From NCBI RefSeq assembly GCF_016745255.1, contig NZ_JADOEQ010000006.1, forward strand, positions 140,262-204,261: 64,000 nt of DNA, read 5' to 3'. This document shows, piece after piece, positions 27,454-36,811 of this stretch (position 1 is the first letter of the stretch; every line of letters begins with the position of its first letter). Made by a program: the position numbers and the translations under genes. The DNA comes from Enterococcus sp. BWR-S5. Lineage in GTDB: Bacteria > Bacillota > Bacilli > Lactobacillales > Enterococcaceae. The notes below the pieces were generated by a model. That model was not told where the DNA came from. It saw nothing but the letters and a program-made list of their open reading frames with translations, and searched no databases.

Positions 27454-28707
27454 ATGGAGCTGACAAAAGAAAAAATCGACAGTGCGCATGAGGTGCTGAA
27501 GAACGTCGTGACCAAGACACCTCTTCAATACGATATGTACCTTTCTCAAAAATATCAGTGCAACGTGTACCTGAAAAGGGAAGATTTGCAAAAGGTTCGG
27601 TCCTTTAAGCTTCGTGGTGCCTATTATGCCATTGCCCAGATTGCACCTGAGGTATTAGGTAATGGTGTTGTCTGTGCCAGTGCCGGTAATCATGCACAAG
27701 GAGTTGCTTATACTTGTAGAGAGATGAAAATACCTGCAACAATTTTTATGCCGACTACAACGCCGCAGCAAAAAATATCTCAGGTTCAGTTCTTTGGTGG
27801 AGATGAAGTGACAATACAATTGGTAGGAGACACCTTTGATGCTTCGGCGGCAGCCGCAAAGGAGTTTGCGTTAAAAAACAAACAGACCTTTATTGATCCG
27901 TTTGATGACTTAAATATCATGGCAGGACAGGGAACTGTTGCGGTAGAAATCTTTAATAAGGCAAAGGAAGAAGACATTCAGGTTGATTATCTTCTGGCTG
28001 CGATTGGTGGAGGCGGATTAATCAGCGGGTCGGCGGTGTACACGAAAAGTGTCAGTCCGGTAACTGAAGTAATCGGCGTGGAGCCGAAGGGCGCTCAGTC
28101 AATGCGGGCAGCCTTTGAAGAGGGAACGCCCATAGAGTTAACAGAGGTTGAAAAATTTGTTGATGGAGCCGCAGTGAAAAAGGTTGGTGGGAAGACCTAT
28201 TCACATGCAGCAGAAACCGTTGATCGATTGATTTCTGTCGACGAGGGACAGGTCTGTTCGACCATTCTTGAGCTATATTCAAAGCAGGCAATCGTAGTGG
28301 AGCCTGCCGGTGCGTTAAGTGTGGCAGGATTAGAACAAATGAAGGAAGAAATAAAAGGGAAGACAGTTGTCTGCATTATTAGCGGAGGAAACAATGATAT
28401 CAATCGAATGGCGGAAATTGAAGAGCGATCATTGATTTTCGAAGGACTTAAGCACTATTTTGTGATTAACTTTCCACAACGTCCGGGAGCGTTGAAGGAG
28501 TTTGTAAATGATGTATTGGGACCAGACGACGATATCACTCGTTTCGAATATACAAAAAAAGTAAACAGAGGAACAGGACCCGTCATTTTAGGGGTTTTAC
28601 TGAAGAGGAAGGAAGACTTAGCTCAATTGATGGATAGACTTTATGTATTTGATCCAACATATATAGATTTAAGTGAAAATCCTTCGCTTTATACACTTCT
28701 TGTTTAA
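27454..28707 (+). CDS. ilvA: Threonine deaminase (threonine ammonia-lyase)
   Basis: 417 residues. It makes 2-ketobutyrate from threonine, the entry to isoleucine. The pyridoxal phosphate (PLP) lysine is in [10 protein letters not shown] (near residue 52), and the glycine-rich phosphate loop is GGGGLISG. A single C-terminal ACT-like regulatory domain (about 330-415, [14 protein letters not shown]) marks the shorter biosynthetic form. The start follows GAGG. It closes the ilv operon; a terminator follows. No leuABCD genes are here, so leucine synthesis would need genes elsewhere. Confidence 0.96.
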   Translation: MELTKEKIDSAHEVLKNVVTKTPLQYDMYLSQKYQCNVYLKREDLQKVRSFKLRGAYYAIAQIAPEVLGNGVVCASAGNHAQGVAYTCREMKIPATIFMPTTTPQQKISQVQFFGGDEVTIQLVGDTFDASAAAAKEFALKNKQTFIDPFDDLNIMAGQGTVAVEIFNKAKEEDIQVDYLLAAIGGGGLISGSAVYTKSVSPVTEVIGVEPKGAQSMRAAFEEGTPIELTEVEKFVDGAAVKKVGGKTYSHAAETVDRLISVDEGQVCSTILELYSKQAIVVEPAGALSVAGLEQMKEEIKGKTVVCIISGGNNDINRMAEIEERSLIFEGLKHYFVINFPQRPGALKEFVNDVLGPDDDITRFEYTKKVNRGTGPVILGVLLKRKEDLAQLMDRLYVFDPTYIDLSENPSLYTLLV

Positions 28708-28721
28708 TTAATTATTTTAAC

Positions 28722-28767
28722 AAAAAGAGATTTATGTGTAGAATACGCATGAATCTTTTTTTGTTAT
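28722..28767 (+). terminator. ilv operon terminator
   Basis: GATTTATGTG and CGCATGAATC form a ten-pair stem with two wobbles, flanked by A-run and T-run. Confidence 0.85.
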
Positions 28768-29007
28768 TTTATAATTTTAATTAGATGATATTATAGAATG
28801 AAAAATTATTTCATTTCCCTTTGGTTTTTAGTAGGAAAATGATGTTTTGCTATTACTATAAAGAATTAGTAAAATTTTGTTGAAAGCACGAAAGAGTGCT
28901 TGCCATTTTTGACGAAAGGACGTATATTTAGATTATCGCTGAAAACAGCATTTAATAATTGAAAATAACTTTTACAAAATAGATTACAGTAAAGTTGGTT
29001 AATATAG
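28768..29007 (+). other. Upstream region of the OatA-like gene
   Basis: 240 AT-rich bases. A small hairpin AAGCAC-GAAAGA-GTGCTT lies near 28885-28902. I see no clear ribosome site before the ATG at 29008. Confidence 0.4.
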
Positions 29008-30909
29008 ATGGAGCATAAAAAAAGGCTTGAAAAAAGCCGTTATATTACTGGATTCGATGGAATTCGGACGATTGCAGTTGTCGGAGTCATCCTCTATCAT
29101 TTGTTCCCGCAAATCATGAGCGGCGGATATCTGGGGGTTCCGATATTTTTTACTCTTTCAGGGTATTTAATTACAGATTTACTACGTCAGGAATGGCTTC
29201 AAAATGATGAAATAGATGTGAAGGGTTTTTACATAAGAAGGATGAAAAGACTGTATCCCGGTCTAGTGTTCATGCTGATTTCCTCTTCAGCATATATTGC
29301 TCTTTTTCAAAGAGATTTACTGAATAACCTGCGAGGTGTCGTCGCCAGCAGCGTGTTATATTATAATAATTGGTGGCAAATTTTTCATGGTTTTTCCTAT
29401 TTTGATCGTTTTGCTGCTCAGTCCCCGTTCACCCATATTTGGTCATTAGCCGTAGAGGCTCAGAATTATCTGATATGGCCGCTCATATTCATACTTCTAA
29501 AAAAATATTTGAAGAGCCCAGGAAAAATAGTAGGAGCAATTTTAGCTGCAGCAGTGGCATCCGGCTTATTGATGGCTGTTTTATATGTACCTGGCGCTGA
29601 TCCCACAAGAGTTTATTATGGAACAGACACAAGAATCTTTTCGATTTTAATCGGTAGTGCCTTAGCTTTTGTTTGGCCGACCTTCCGCTTGAAAGAGGAG
29701 ATTCCTGAAAAGGCGAGGCTGCTGCTTAATGGCGTCGGTGGTGTATCCCTAGTTCTGATTGTTCTGTCATTTATTTTTTTGTCGGATCGCTTTACCTTTG
29801 TCTATCGCGGCGGTATGTTTCTTCTAAGTATCGTGACAGCTTTACTAGTGGCTGTTACGGCTCATCCCGGTGCAGATATGAACAAATGGCTGACTAATCC
29901 TGTGTTTACTTGGGTTGGAAAAAGAAGCTACGGAATCTATCTTTATCAGTTTCCGGTCATGATATTTTATGAAGCAAAGATTACGAATTTAACGGATCAT
30001 ATTTTTCTTCATTCGCTTGTAGAGCTAGCATTGATTCTGGGAATCAGCGAGCTGTCTTATCGATTTGTAGAAAAACCGTTGAAGAATTTCTATTACCGTT
30101 ATATCCTATATGCACTAAAGGATGTTGTCAAAAAACCATTTATTACCATTCCAAAAGTGACCTTTGCTGTTGGTGTTCTGCTATTTGGTGTAGCTGCCTA
30201 TGGCTGGGTAGTTGCTCCAACAAATTATGTTACTGCGGATCAGCTTCAGCTTCAGGAGACGATAGAAAAGAATAAAAAGCAGGCAGAAGAGCGAAGGAAG
30301 GCAGAGATGGAACAGGCGGAAACGTCTGAGTCAACCTCTGCAAGCTCTGAGGAGCCAGTAGGCGATCCAGCACATTATGGCCTAACCGATGAAGAATGGG
30401 CACAGGCGCAAGCCTTGGAAGTGACTGCCTTTGGCGATTCTGTTGTGTTGGACGGTGGTGCAGATTTACAAACTGTTTTTCCAAAAATGATTATTGACGG
30501 TGAAGTTGGCCGTCAAGTATACAACAGTGAAGAAGCACTGGAAAAGCTGAAAACAGATAATCAGCTGAAGAACACTGTATTGATGAGTCTGGGGACAAAC
30601 GGCTCATTCACAGAAGCTCAGTTTGACAGTCTGATGCAGCTGATTGGAAATGAACGGCAGGTATTTTGGATTAATGTCAGAGTACCGACACGACGTTGGC
30701 AAAATGAAGTGAATGCAATGCTGAATACAATGACTGAAAAATACAAAAACCTGACACTCATTGACTGGTATGGCTTTAGTAAGGATCATGACGAATGGTT
30801 TTACGAGGATCTTGTTCACCCAAATGTTGATGGACAAGTCCAGTACGCACAATTTATTGCTAAATCGTTGATTAACGGTGTAAATGCAGAGAAGAAGGAA
30901 GAAAATTAA
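29008..30909 (+). CDS. oatA: Acyltransferase 3 / SGNH cell-wall O-acetyltransferase (OatA-like)
   Basis: 633 residues. The N-terminal acyltransferase-3 domain (about 10-400) has roughly ten membrane segments and opens YITGFDGIRTIAVVGVILYHL. A Lys/Glu-rich linker (about 410-450) leads to an extracellular SGNH esterase-type domain with GDS (near 476) and the catalytic DxxH in EDLVHPN near the end. This is the layout of peptidoglycan O-acetyltransferase OatA, which acetylates muramic acid and gives lysozyme resistance. Other acyltransferase-SGNH proteins exist, so the substrate is inferred. The ATG lacks an obvious ribosome site, so translation may be weak or the start may differ. A terminator follows. 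Confidence 0.85.
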   Translation: MEHKKRLEKSRYITGFDGIRTIAVVGVILYHLFPQIMSGGYLGVPIFFTLSGYLITDLLRQEWLQNDEIDVKGFYIRRMKRLYPGLVFMLISSSAYIALFQRDLLNNLRGVVASSVLYYNNWWQIFHGFSYFDRFAAQSPFTHIWSLAVEAQNYLIWPLIFILLKKYLKSPGKIVGAILAAAVASGLLMAVLYVPGADPTRVYYGTDTRIFSILIGSALAFVWPTFRLKEEIPEKARLLLNGVGGVSLVLIVLSFIFLSDRFTFVYRGGMFLLSIVTALLVAVTAHPGADMNKWLTNPVFTWVGKRSYGIYLYQFPVMIFYEAKITNLTDHIFLHSLVELALILGISELSYRFVEKPLKNFYYRYILYALKDVVKKPFITIPKVTFAVGVLLFGVAAYGWVVAPTNYVTADQLQLQETIEKNKKQAEERRKAEMEQAETSESTSASSEEPVGDPAHYGLTDEEWAQAQALEVTAFGDSVVLDGGADLQTVFPKMIIDGEVGRQVYNSEEALEKLKTDNQLKNTVLMSLGTNGSFTEAQFDSLMQLIGNERQVFWINVRVPTRRWQNEVNAMLNTMTEKYKNLTLIDWYGFSKDHDEWFYEDLVHPNVDGQVQYAQFIAKSLINGVNAEKKEEN

Positions 30910-30954
30910 AAAGATGGAAACGGAGTGAAGGATGCTCTGTTTCCATCTTTTTGG
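30908..30954 (+). terminator. Terminator after the OatA-like gene
   Basis: AAAAAGATGGAAACGGAG pairs with CTCTGTTTCCATCTTTTT (one mismatch-like wobble), ending in T. Confidence 0.88.
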
Positions 30955-31097
30955 CTAAATAAACGGCTCATGTCAATTGTCTGAAGGGTTTGCTTAAATT
31001 TTTATGAAGTAAGTCTGGAGTGGATACTCTTTCTTTGTGTTTTTAGCAGATGAACGGTAAAGTGAAGGAAAATGAGTGTACTGGAGGAGAGTATATC

Positions 31098-32114
31098 ATG
31101 GATACAATGAAGGCAGTCCTGTTGAAACGACCGGAAGAACCGGGAAAAACGAATTATTTTGACGATGGAGAAATTGACATTCCTGACTTGATAGAAGAGA
31201 ACGATTTGTTGATTGAAGTAAAAGGGATTTCAGTGAATCCTGTGGATATAAAAACCAGTAAAAAAAGCTTAGAAGAGCAAAGCTATCGTGTTCTTGGTTG
31301 GGACGGTTCAGGGGTTGTCAAACAGATTGGTTCGGCTGTAAAAGCGTTCAGTGTAGGAGATGAAGTCTTTTATGCTGGCGACTATACAAGGTCTGGAAGC
31401 TACAGTCAATATCAACTGGTAGACCAGCGATTAGCCGCAAAAAAACCTGAGCAGTTGTCTATGGCAGAAAGCGCAGCCGTTCCTCTAACGACATTAACAG
31501 CATGGGAGTCGCTATTTGATCGTTTGCAGATTACGGAGAAGGATCGTGGAAAGAAAATCCTGATTATTAACGGGGCTGGAGGTGTTGGTTCTGCTGCTAT
31601 TCAGCTGGCTAAGCATGCCGGTCTGGAAGTAATCACTACAGCTTCGAGAGTTGAAACACTTGAGTGGGTTAATAAGATGGGCGCAGACAGAGTCATTAAT
31701 CATCGTCAATCACTTTCAGAAGAGTTGAGAAAAATTGGGGTAAAGGAGCTTCCTTATATCCTGTGTTTGTATAATCCAAATGTTTACTGGGAGGAAATGG
31801 CAAAAATCATTCAACCTCAAGGCAGGATTTGCTCAATCGTTGACGCAGACAGACCTGTCGATTTAAGCCTGCTGAAAAGTAAAAGCGTGACCTTCAGCTG
31901 GGAGTTTATGTTTACGCGAGCTATGTATAGGACAGAGGATATGAACCGCCAAGGAGAAATACTGGCTGAAGTTGCAACGCTTTACGATCAAGGAATACTT
32001 AGTAAAACGATGACGAAGCATATGCACCCAATCAATGCGGAAAATATTGAGGATGCGCACAAAATCGTTGGCAGTGGCAAAATGATTGGTAAGCTGGTTT
32101 TAACAGGTTGGTAG
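31098..32114 (+). CDS. Zinc-independent MDR-family NADPH:quinone reductase-like enzyme
   Basis: 338 residues from the ATG at 31098, which follows GGAGGAG. The N-terminal GroES-like fold is followed by a Rossmann domain with INGAGGVGSAAIQLAKHAG (near residue 157). The catalytic zinc cysteine and histidine of classic alcohol dehydrogenases are not at their usual places, so it belongs with quinone-oxidoreductase or ZTA1-like members. NADPH use is likely. The substrate is unknown. It stands alone between two terminators. Confidence 0.88.
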   Translation: MDTMKAVLLKRPEEPGKTNYFDDGEIDIPDLIEENDLLIEVKGISVNPVDIKTSKKSLEEQSYRVLGWDGSGVVKQIGSAVKAFSVGDEVFYAGDYTRSGSYSQYQLVDQRLAAKKPEQLSMAESAAVPLTTLTAWESLFDRLQITEKDRGKKILIINGAGGVGSAAIQLAKHAGLEVITTASRVETLEWVNKMGADRVINHRQSLSEELRKIGVKELPYILCLYNPNVYWEEMAKIIQPQGRICSIVDADRPVDLSLLKSKSVTFSWEFMFTRAMYRTEDMNRQGEILAEVATLYDQGILSKTMTKHMHPINAENIEDAHKIVGSGKMIGKLVLTGW

Positions 32115-32262
32115 ATAAGTGATAATTCTCCTATATGTCATCAAGTAATAAGCTGTAGAGGAAAACCGTTTCAACGTTTCTTATTGCAGCTATAATAAAG
32201 ATTGTCCAAGAGCAGAAAGAACTTCCTGAAGTCTCTTGTTTCAAGAGTCTTATGCGTTCAAT

Positions 32263-32300
32263 CAAAAAGGATTAGGCAAACATAGGCCTAATCCTTTTTT
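32263..32300. terminator. Bidirectional terminator between two convergent genes
   Basis: AAAAAGGATTAGGC pairs with GCCTAATCCTTTTT across a short loop. Confidence 0.85.
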
Positions 32301-32323
32301 GAGTTAAAATTCCATAGTATTGC

Positions 32324-33139
32324 TTAAGCTTCCAGCTTCAGCTTGTAAATTTTTGACGGACGACCAATTCCTACAGGACGTTCACCAATCTCGTCAAAGT
32401 ATTGCAACATCGCCTTTTTGAAGTTCGAATGGTCAATTGATTTGTAATCCACACCAAGAAATTTGGCAAAGACCTTTCGGGCTTCTGTAATTGTGAAATC
32501 TTTTCCTAAAACCTGCAGTACTTGCGGCTCATGCTCCATCTTATTGGCTACTCGATTGAAAGCTTTCAACACAATTTGACTGTGGTCAAAGGCAAGCAGG
32601 TTATAATCATCAGCCGACGGATCGTTCAAATCAAGCTGAATCTCAACATCCTCATCGGTAAGAATCAGTTTGTGGCCAACACGTTTCATATTAAACCAGC
32701 TGACTTCCTTTGCATCATCTCCGGCAATCAGCGGCTCTTCTCCAATAAAAGCGAGATAGCTGACTGTAACGACCCAACCGCGGGGGTCACGATTTGGTGT
32801 ACTGAAGGTATGTAGCTGCTCAATGTTCTGTTTGGAAATGATGACACCTGTTTCTTCCTTCGTTTCACGCAAGACACTTTCACCTGTTGATTCATTAGGC
32901 ATGACAAAACCGCCGGGTAAAGCCCATGAGTTTCTGTACGGATGTCCTTTCCGTTTAATCAGAAGCAGCTTCAGTTGGTCTTCCTCTTTGTTATAACACA
33001 TCAAAACAATATCAACAGTCAATGAAGGCTTTTCATATTCAGGATGATCTTGTTGGTGATACCACTTTAGAAACTCTACTTCACTGGCTTCCTGTTCAAA
33101 ATATTGACGTTCTTCTTTTTTTGAAGCAAAGCGAGACAA
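32324..33139 (-). CDS. Nudix-domain winged-helix regulator (NrtR-like)
   Basis: 271 residues beginning at TTG (33139) after AAAGGAT. The N-terminal Nudix domain (about 38-170) has a nearly complete Nudix box (G77 to G98, with REtkEETG). The C-terminal about 80 residues form a winged helix with FTITEARKVFAKFLG and RPVGIGRPSKIYKL. NrtR regulators of NAD metabolism have this architecture and sense ADP-ribose-type ligands. Because the box is intact, enzymatic activity cannot be excluded. No NAD genes are adjacent. The closest divergent gene is the ABC-F protein, 437 bases away. Confidence 0.85.
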   Translation of the reverse strand: MSRFASKKEERQYFEQEASEVEFLKWYHQQDHPEYEKPSLTVDIVLMCYNKEEDQLKLLLIKRKGHPYRNSWALPGGFVMPNESTGESVLRETKEETGVIISKQNIEQLHTFSTPNRDPRGWVVTVSYLAFIGEEPLIAGDDAKEVSWFNMKRVGHKLILTDEDVEIQLDLNDPSADDYNLLAFDHSQIVLKAFNRVANKMEHEPQVLQVLGKDFTITEARKVFAKFLGVDYKSIDHSNFKKAMLQYFDEIGERPVGIGRPSKIYKLKLEA

Positions 33140-33576
33140 AAATGCTCATCCTTTCTAAGTATATATAATCTGGGAACTAATTCTTCTCACGGTAAATAGT
33201 CCGACCTATCAAGTAATACTTTTTGTAAGTTGCAGGATGTCCTTCGTGAGATAAAAGTAATTTTCACTTTATTTTATCATGTAGCAGAATAAAAACAACT
33301 ATTGAAAGTTCCCTCTTGTAAAATAATTTTAGTTTTGTTAGACTGTAGGTAACTTAAGAAAGGGAAAGGTACTTGGACTATGGATACTACATCTACTAAC
33401 TAATAATTTAATATAATTATTAATTCTGTAGTGGATGAGTGTACCCAAAAATAGTGATGACAAGTAATCTTTCATAGCAACAATGATTAGGCTTATTTTG
33501 TGTAGTCTTTGATTTGTTATATATGCATAGTAGGGAAACTGTCATCTTCTTCAGAATTGAAGGAGGTTTTTTTGTT
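33140..33576. other. Long divergent leader of the ABC-F gene
   Basis: 437 bases without a clear gene. It holds an AT-only perfect inverted repeat at 33401-33422 (arms TAATAATT and AATTATTA). It also holds a nine-codon frame at 33483-33512 (MIRLILCSL) that lacks a ribosome site, and a small stem CTTC-AGAATT-GAAG beside the AAGGAGG of the ABC-F gene. Confidence 0.5.
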
Positions 33577-35130
33577 ATGTCAATAGAATTTAAAAATATA
33601 AATATGTACTTTGGTGATAAAGAGCTGTTTGCTGTCGATCATTTTCTGATTCCGACAGGAAGTCGAGTGGGTGTGGTCGGAGATAACGGTTCCGGTAAAA
33701 CGACCCTGTTTTCACTAATCAAAGGCACAGTGGAGCCGAATGAAGGACAAGTGATTTGCGGGGATCAGGTTGCCTCTATCGAACAGTTGATTGATGCAGA
33801 CACAACGGATAGTGGTGGTGAGCAGACGAAAAAGAGAATTCAGGAAGCCTTAAAGGGGGCATCAGGTATCTTACTGGCTGATGAGCCGACGAATCATCTG
33901 GATAAGAAAGGCATCGATTTTTTAGAGAAAAAATTGAAGCGATATGCCGGTACATTATTGGTGATTTCCCATAACCGTTCGTTCTTAAACAAAGTTGTCA
34001 ACAAGATTGTTGCCGTGGAGAACGGGACGTTGAAGCTGTATGAAGGAAATTATGATGCCTATTTGGCTCAAAAAAGGGTTGAGGAAACCGAGCATCAGCG
34101 TGCGTATGATAATTATCAGCAGGAAAAGCACCGTTTGATTCAAGCAACAGGTGTTGTGAAGGAGAAGAGTCGTCAGACCAGAAAAGCACCGAGACGTATG
34201 GGAAATTCTGAGGCTCGTCTGCATAAAATGGGCGACCAGCGAGCCAAAAAGAATTTGGATGATCGAGCTAAAATCATGGAGACTCGTTTAGAAAAGCTGG
34301 AAAAAGTGGACAAGCCGAGGGAGAAAAAGCAACTGATTATACCGTTCACTGCAACGCAGAGGCTGCATGCGGTGTACTTGATGACAGCCGATCACTATGA
34401 TTTGAAGGCTGGTAAAAATCAGCTTTTGGAGGATACATCCTTTCAATTGCTTACAGGCTCAAAGACTGCTCTGCTTGGTGTGAATGGAACAGGAAAGACG
34501 ACTCTTTTGAAGAAAATACTCAAAAGAGAAGAGGGGCTTTCCTTTGCAAAGGGCGTAAAAATTGGCTACTTCAGTCAGAGCTTTGAAACCTTGGAGGAAG
34601 AGAAAACAATTTTTGATACAGTAAAAGAAAGTGCACTCCATGGCGATCAGGCAGTCCGAGATTTATTGGCACATATGCAGTTTCGTGGAGAAGCAATCTT
34701 TAAAGAAATTGGCGTATTAAGTGGTGGTGAGCGCAGCAAAGTTGCTATCAGCAAGCTGTTATTAAGCGACTATAATGTCCTCTTGTTGGATGAACCAACC
34801 AATCACTTGGATATTTCTTCCATTCAAGTATTGGAGGAGGCGCTGAAAGCCTATCAGGGAACGATTTTATATGTTTCACATGATGAGACCTTTATTGATA
34901 ATACAGCCACCGATAAATGGCTTATTACAGGTAAGCAGATTCAAACAGAGCAGGATAAAAATCGTTTGAGTGAGCAAGAAGAGCAAAAGGAACAGCAGCG
35001 GTTATTACTGGAAACACGTAAAACAACGCTGTTAGGTCAGTTAATCAGCGCCGGTGGAGATGAAAAGCTGGCGATGGAAAAAGAGTTTCAAGAGGTTGTA
35101 CAGGCGCTAAAGGAATTAGAAGCTAGTTAA
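33577..35130 (+). CDS. ABC-F ribosome-protection-type protein (Vga/Msr-like)
   Basis: 517 residues from the ATG at 33577 after AAGGAGG; 21 upstream in-frame codons are leader. There are two ABC domains and no membrane segment. The first has Walker A GDNGSGKT and an unusually short span to the signature (DSGGEQTKK), then LLADEPTNHLD. The inter-domain linker (about 170-265) is long, helical and basic. The second has GVNGTGKT, LSGGERSK and LLDEPTNHLD. The shortened first domain and the C-terminal extension (LLLETRKT onward) resemble Vga(A)/Msr antibiotic-resistance ABC-F proteins. These displace drugs from the ribosome. Actual resistance is not shown by sequence. Confidence 0.83.
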   Translation: MSIEFKNINMYFGDKELFAVDHFLIPTGSRVGVVGDNGSGKTTLFSLIKGTVEPNEGQVICGDQVASIEQLIDADTTDSGGEQTKKRIQEALKGASGILLADEPTNHLDKKGIDFLEKKLKRYAGTLLVISHNRSFLNKVVNKIVAVENGTLKLYEGNYDAYLAQKRVEETEHQRAYDNYQQEKHRLIQATGVVKEKSRQTRKAPRRMGNSEARLHKMGDQRAKKNLDDRAKIMETRLEKLEKVDKPREKKQLIIPFTATQRLHAVYLMTADHYDLKAGKNQLLEDTSFQLLTGSKTALLGVNGTGKTTLLKKILKREEGLSFAKGVKIGYFSQSFETLEEEKTIFDTVKESALHGDQAVRDLLAHMQFRGEAIFKEIGVLSGGERSKVAISKLLLSDYNVLLLDEPTNHLDISSIQVLEEALKAYQGTILYVSHDETFIDNTATDKWLITGKQIQTEQDKNRLSEQEEQKEQQRLLLETRKTTLLGQLISAGGDEKLAMEKEFQEVVQALKELEAS

Positions 35131-35148
35131 CGATAGATAGACACAGCG

Positions 35149-35212
35149 AGGCAGTAACACGCAAATGACTGGGAAGCAACATAGTCATTTGCGATGGACC
35201 TGCCTTTTTTTA
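35149..35212 (+). terminator. Terminator after the ABC-F gene
   Basis: The outer stem AGGCAG/CTGCCT encloses an inner stem GCAAATGACT/AGTCATTTGC, followed by a T-run. Confidence 0.85.
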
Positions 35213-35570
35213 TTCTGAACAACTGAGACTGTCGATAACAAGCCATTCAAGGGAGCAAAAATTTTTATATCACTGCTATTTTTTCTGTCTATTTATTGAC
35301 AGGTTAGTGTTTTAATTATAAAATGACCGTATAGTCAGTTTTTAACTGCAATGGGTTTACCAAAATTTTATAGGCGCAAATTTGGAGATATTAAGGGTTA
35401 GCAATGGAATAACTGGAATACTGTCTAGCTTCACGAGCTAGCTCTCTTCGACAATAAATCGAGTCAATCTCATGATAAAAATCATCCTGTGTCTGACTTG
35501 AGCTTATTGCTCGAGAGCTGGACGAGTTCATTCAGCTTTTCTTATTTTTCAAACTGAAAGGGAGCAGGAA
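35213..35570 (+). other. Upstream region of the second TetR gene
   Basis: 358 bases without a gene; a long imperfect inverted repeat at 35440-35519 is the only structure I see. Confidence 0.5.
35440..35519. repeat. Long imperfect inverted repeat upstream of tetR
   Basis: The left arm (35440-35466, beginning AGCTCTC and ending GAGTCA) and right arm (35494-35519, TGACTTG to GAGAGCT) match over most of about 26 positions, including a shared CAATAA core. Inside is a smaller ATGAT-AAAA-ATCAT hairpin. Confidence 0.65.
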
Positions 35571-36143
35571 ATGAAACGAGAAGAGAAAAAGGCCTTGACG
35601 AGAAAAAAGATTTTATCCGCAGCAATCGCACTTTACAGTGAGCGAGGCTTTGTTGAGGTATCCATTGAAGAAATCAGTAAAGCTGCCGGTGTGGGAAAAG
35701 GAACGGTGTTTCTTCATTATGGCAATCAGGATGAGCTGATGGGAAGAGTGCTGAATCAGCTGCTTGAGACGTTCGATCAAGAGATGGAAAAGAAAAATCA
35801 TGAAATCCGTTCATTACAAGAATATTTAGAGCTTCATTTGACTGTTTTATCTCATCACGAGGACCTGTACTTCTATTTCATTACACAGCGCCTGCTGCTT
35901 GGAAAATCAGTTAATGCTGCATATGTGGGATTACAGGCGGCATTTTCTCACCACTTTAAGCAATCCTTGGAAAAAGAACTGCGTTTACCATTAGATGTTG
36001 TGTTTACCAGCTGGATTGGGATGGTTCATTACTATTTAGAGAATCGCGACTTATTCGGCGGAAAAAATATTATTGCTGCAAATAAAGAAAAATGGTTGTC
36101 TAATTATCTCAGTTTATTGAACGAAGGAGGAATAAAGCAATGA
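35571..36143 (+). CDS. TetR/AcrR family transcriptional regulator
   Basis: 190 residues starting after GGGAG. The N-terminal helix-turn-helix (about 10-55) contains SIEEISKAAGVGKGTVFLHYGNQDELM. The C-terminal domain is helical and unassigned. It overlaps the zinc-ribbon gene by four bases (ATGA). No divergent target exists, so it may control its own operon or distant genes. Confidence 0.92.
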   Translation: MKREEKKALTRKKILSAAIALYSERGFVEVSIEEISKAAGVGKGTVFLHYGNQDELMGRVLNQLLETFDQEMEKKNHEIRSLQEYLELHLTVLSHHEDLYFYFITQRLLLGKSVNAAYVGLQAAFSHHFKQSLEKELRLPLDVVFTSWIGMVHYYLENRDLFGGKNIIAANKEKWLSNYLSLLNEGGIKQ

Positions 36144-36385
36144 AACAATGTATCGCTTGCGGAATGCCAATGAGAAAAAAGGAAGACTTTGCCAATCAGG
36201 ATATGACGAAGGATTATTGTGTGTATTGTGTAAAAGAGGATGGCAGCATGGTTAGTTTTAGTGAAATGGTTGATGGGACCGTTAAGTTTATCATTCAGAC
36301 ACAAGGACTTTCCGAGGAAGCAGCCAGAGAAGCGGCTATTCATCAGTTGAAGCAGCTTCCTCATTGGAAAAATGCAGAGGAGTGA
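36140..36385 (+). CDS. Small zinc-ribbon protein
   Basis: 81 residues. The N-terminus has CIACGMPM and later YCVYC, a four-cysteine zinc ribbon of the putative zinc-ribbon family, followed by a helical half (about 45-80). The family is small and its function is poorly known. It overlaps tetR by four bases. The next gene starts five bases after its stop, so all three are co-translated. Confidence 0.85.
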   Translation: MKQCIACGMPMRKKEDFANQDMTKDYCVYCVKEDGSMVSFSEMVDGTVKFIIQTQGLSEEAAREAAIHQLKQLPHWKNAEE

Positions 36386-36390
36386 ATTTT

Positions 36391-36654
36391 ATGATTAGCT
36401 TGGAAGATGTTCCGGGAATCGGACCTGTTACGGTGGAGAAGCTGAAGAAGGTTGGCATTGAAACTCTGGAACAGCTGGAGGAAACTGGCAGTATGACTGC
36501 CTTTTTGAAGGTCAGAGAAATGGTTGATAAAGGCGCCTGTCTCTCTTTTCTATATGGGTTGGAGGGGGCTGTGCAGCGTAAGCGAAGCAAAGAGCTTTCT
36601 TTCGATACCAAGGAAGAGTTGAGGCGATTTGTTCATTCTCTGGATCAAGAATAA
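36391..36654 (+). CDS. TfoX C-terminal-domain-like helix-hairpin-helix protein
   Basis: 87 residues from the ATG at 36391, chosen because AGAGGAG lies just before it. The motif VPGIGPVTVEKLKKVGIETLEQLEE is a helix-hairpin-helix of the kind found in the C-terminal domain of TfoX/Sxy. The following KGACLSFLYGLEGAVQ also matches that domain. The N-terminal TfoX domain is absent, which is common for stand-alone members. It may bind DNA or protein; competence function is not implied. A terminator follows. Confidence 0.83.
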   Translation: MISLEDVPGIGPVTVEKLKKVGIETLEQLEETGSMTAFLKVREMVDKGACLSFLYGLEGAVQRKRSKELSFDTKEELRRFVHSLDQE

Positions 36655-36671
36655 AAGAATAGAGCTATATA

Positions 36672-36715
36672 AAAACAGACATGAGCGTTTTCAACCGCTT
36701 ATGTCTGTTTTTTAA
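36672..36715 (+). terminator. Terminator of the tetR / zinc-ribbon / TfoX-C operon
   Basis: AAACAGACATGAGCG pairs with CGCTTATGTCTGTTT, followed by T. Confidence 0.9.
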
Positions 36716-36772
36716 TGGTCAATAAGTATTTCATATCTTTCTTAAAGATTTTTATATATGGCTCTTTAAGGT

Positions 36773-36795
36773 TTGTCAAAATGGAGTGGACAAAA
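36773..36795. promoter_or_regulatory. Candidate MtlR operator
   Basis: TTGTC and GACAA are inverted around 11 bases just upstream of the mtl promoter, similar in form to MtlR sites of Bacillus relatives. Assignment is inference. Confidence 0.4.
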
Positions 36796-36811
36796 CTGCA
36801 TTTTCATTCTC

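Noticed and set aside
33437..33469. Ten-codon frame (MSVPKNSDDK) in the ABC-F leader
   Set aside because: No ribosome site and no relation to a pairing structure; kept only as a possible alternative to the frame at 33483.
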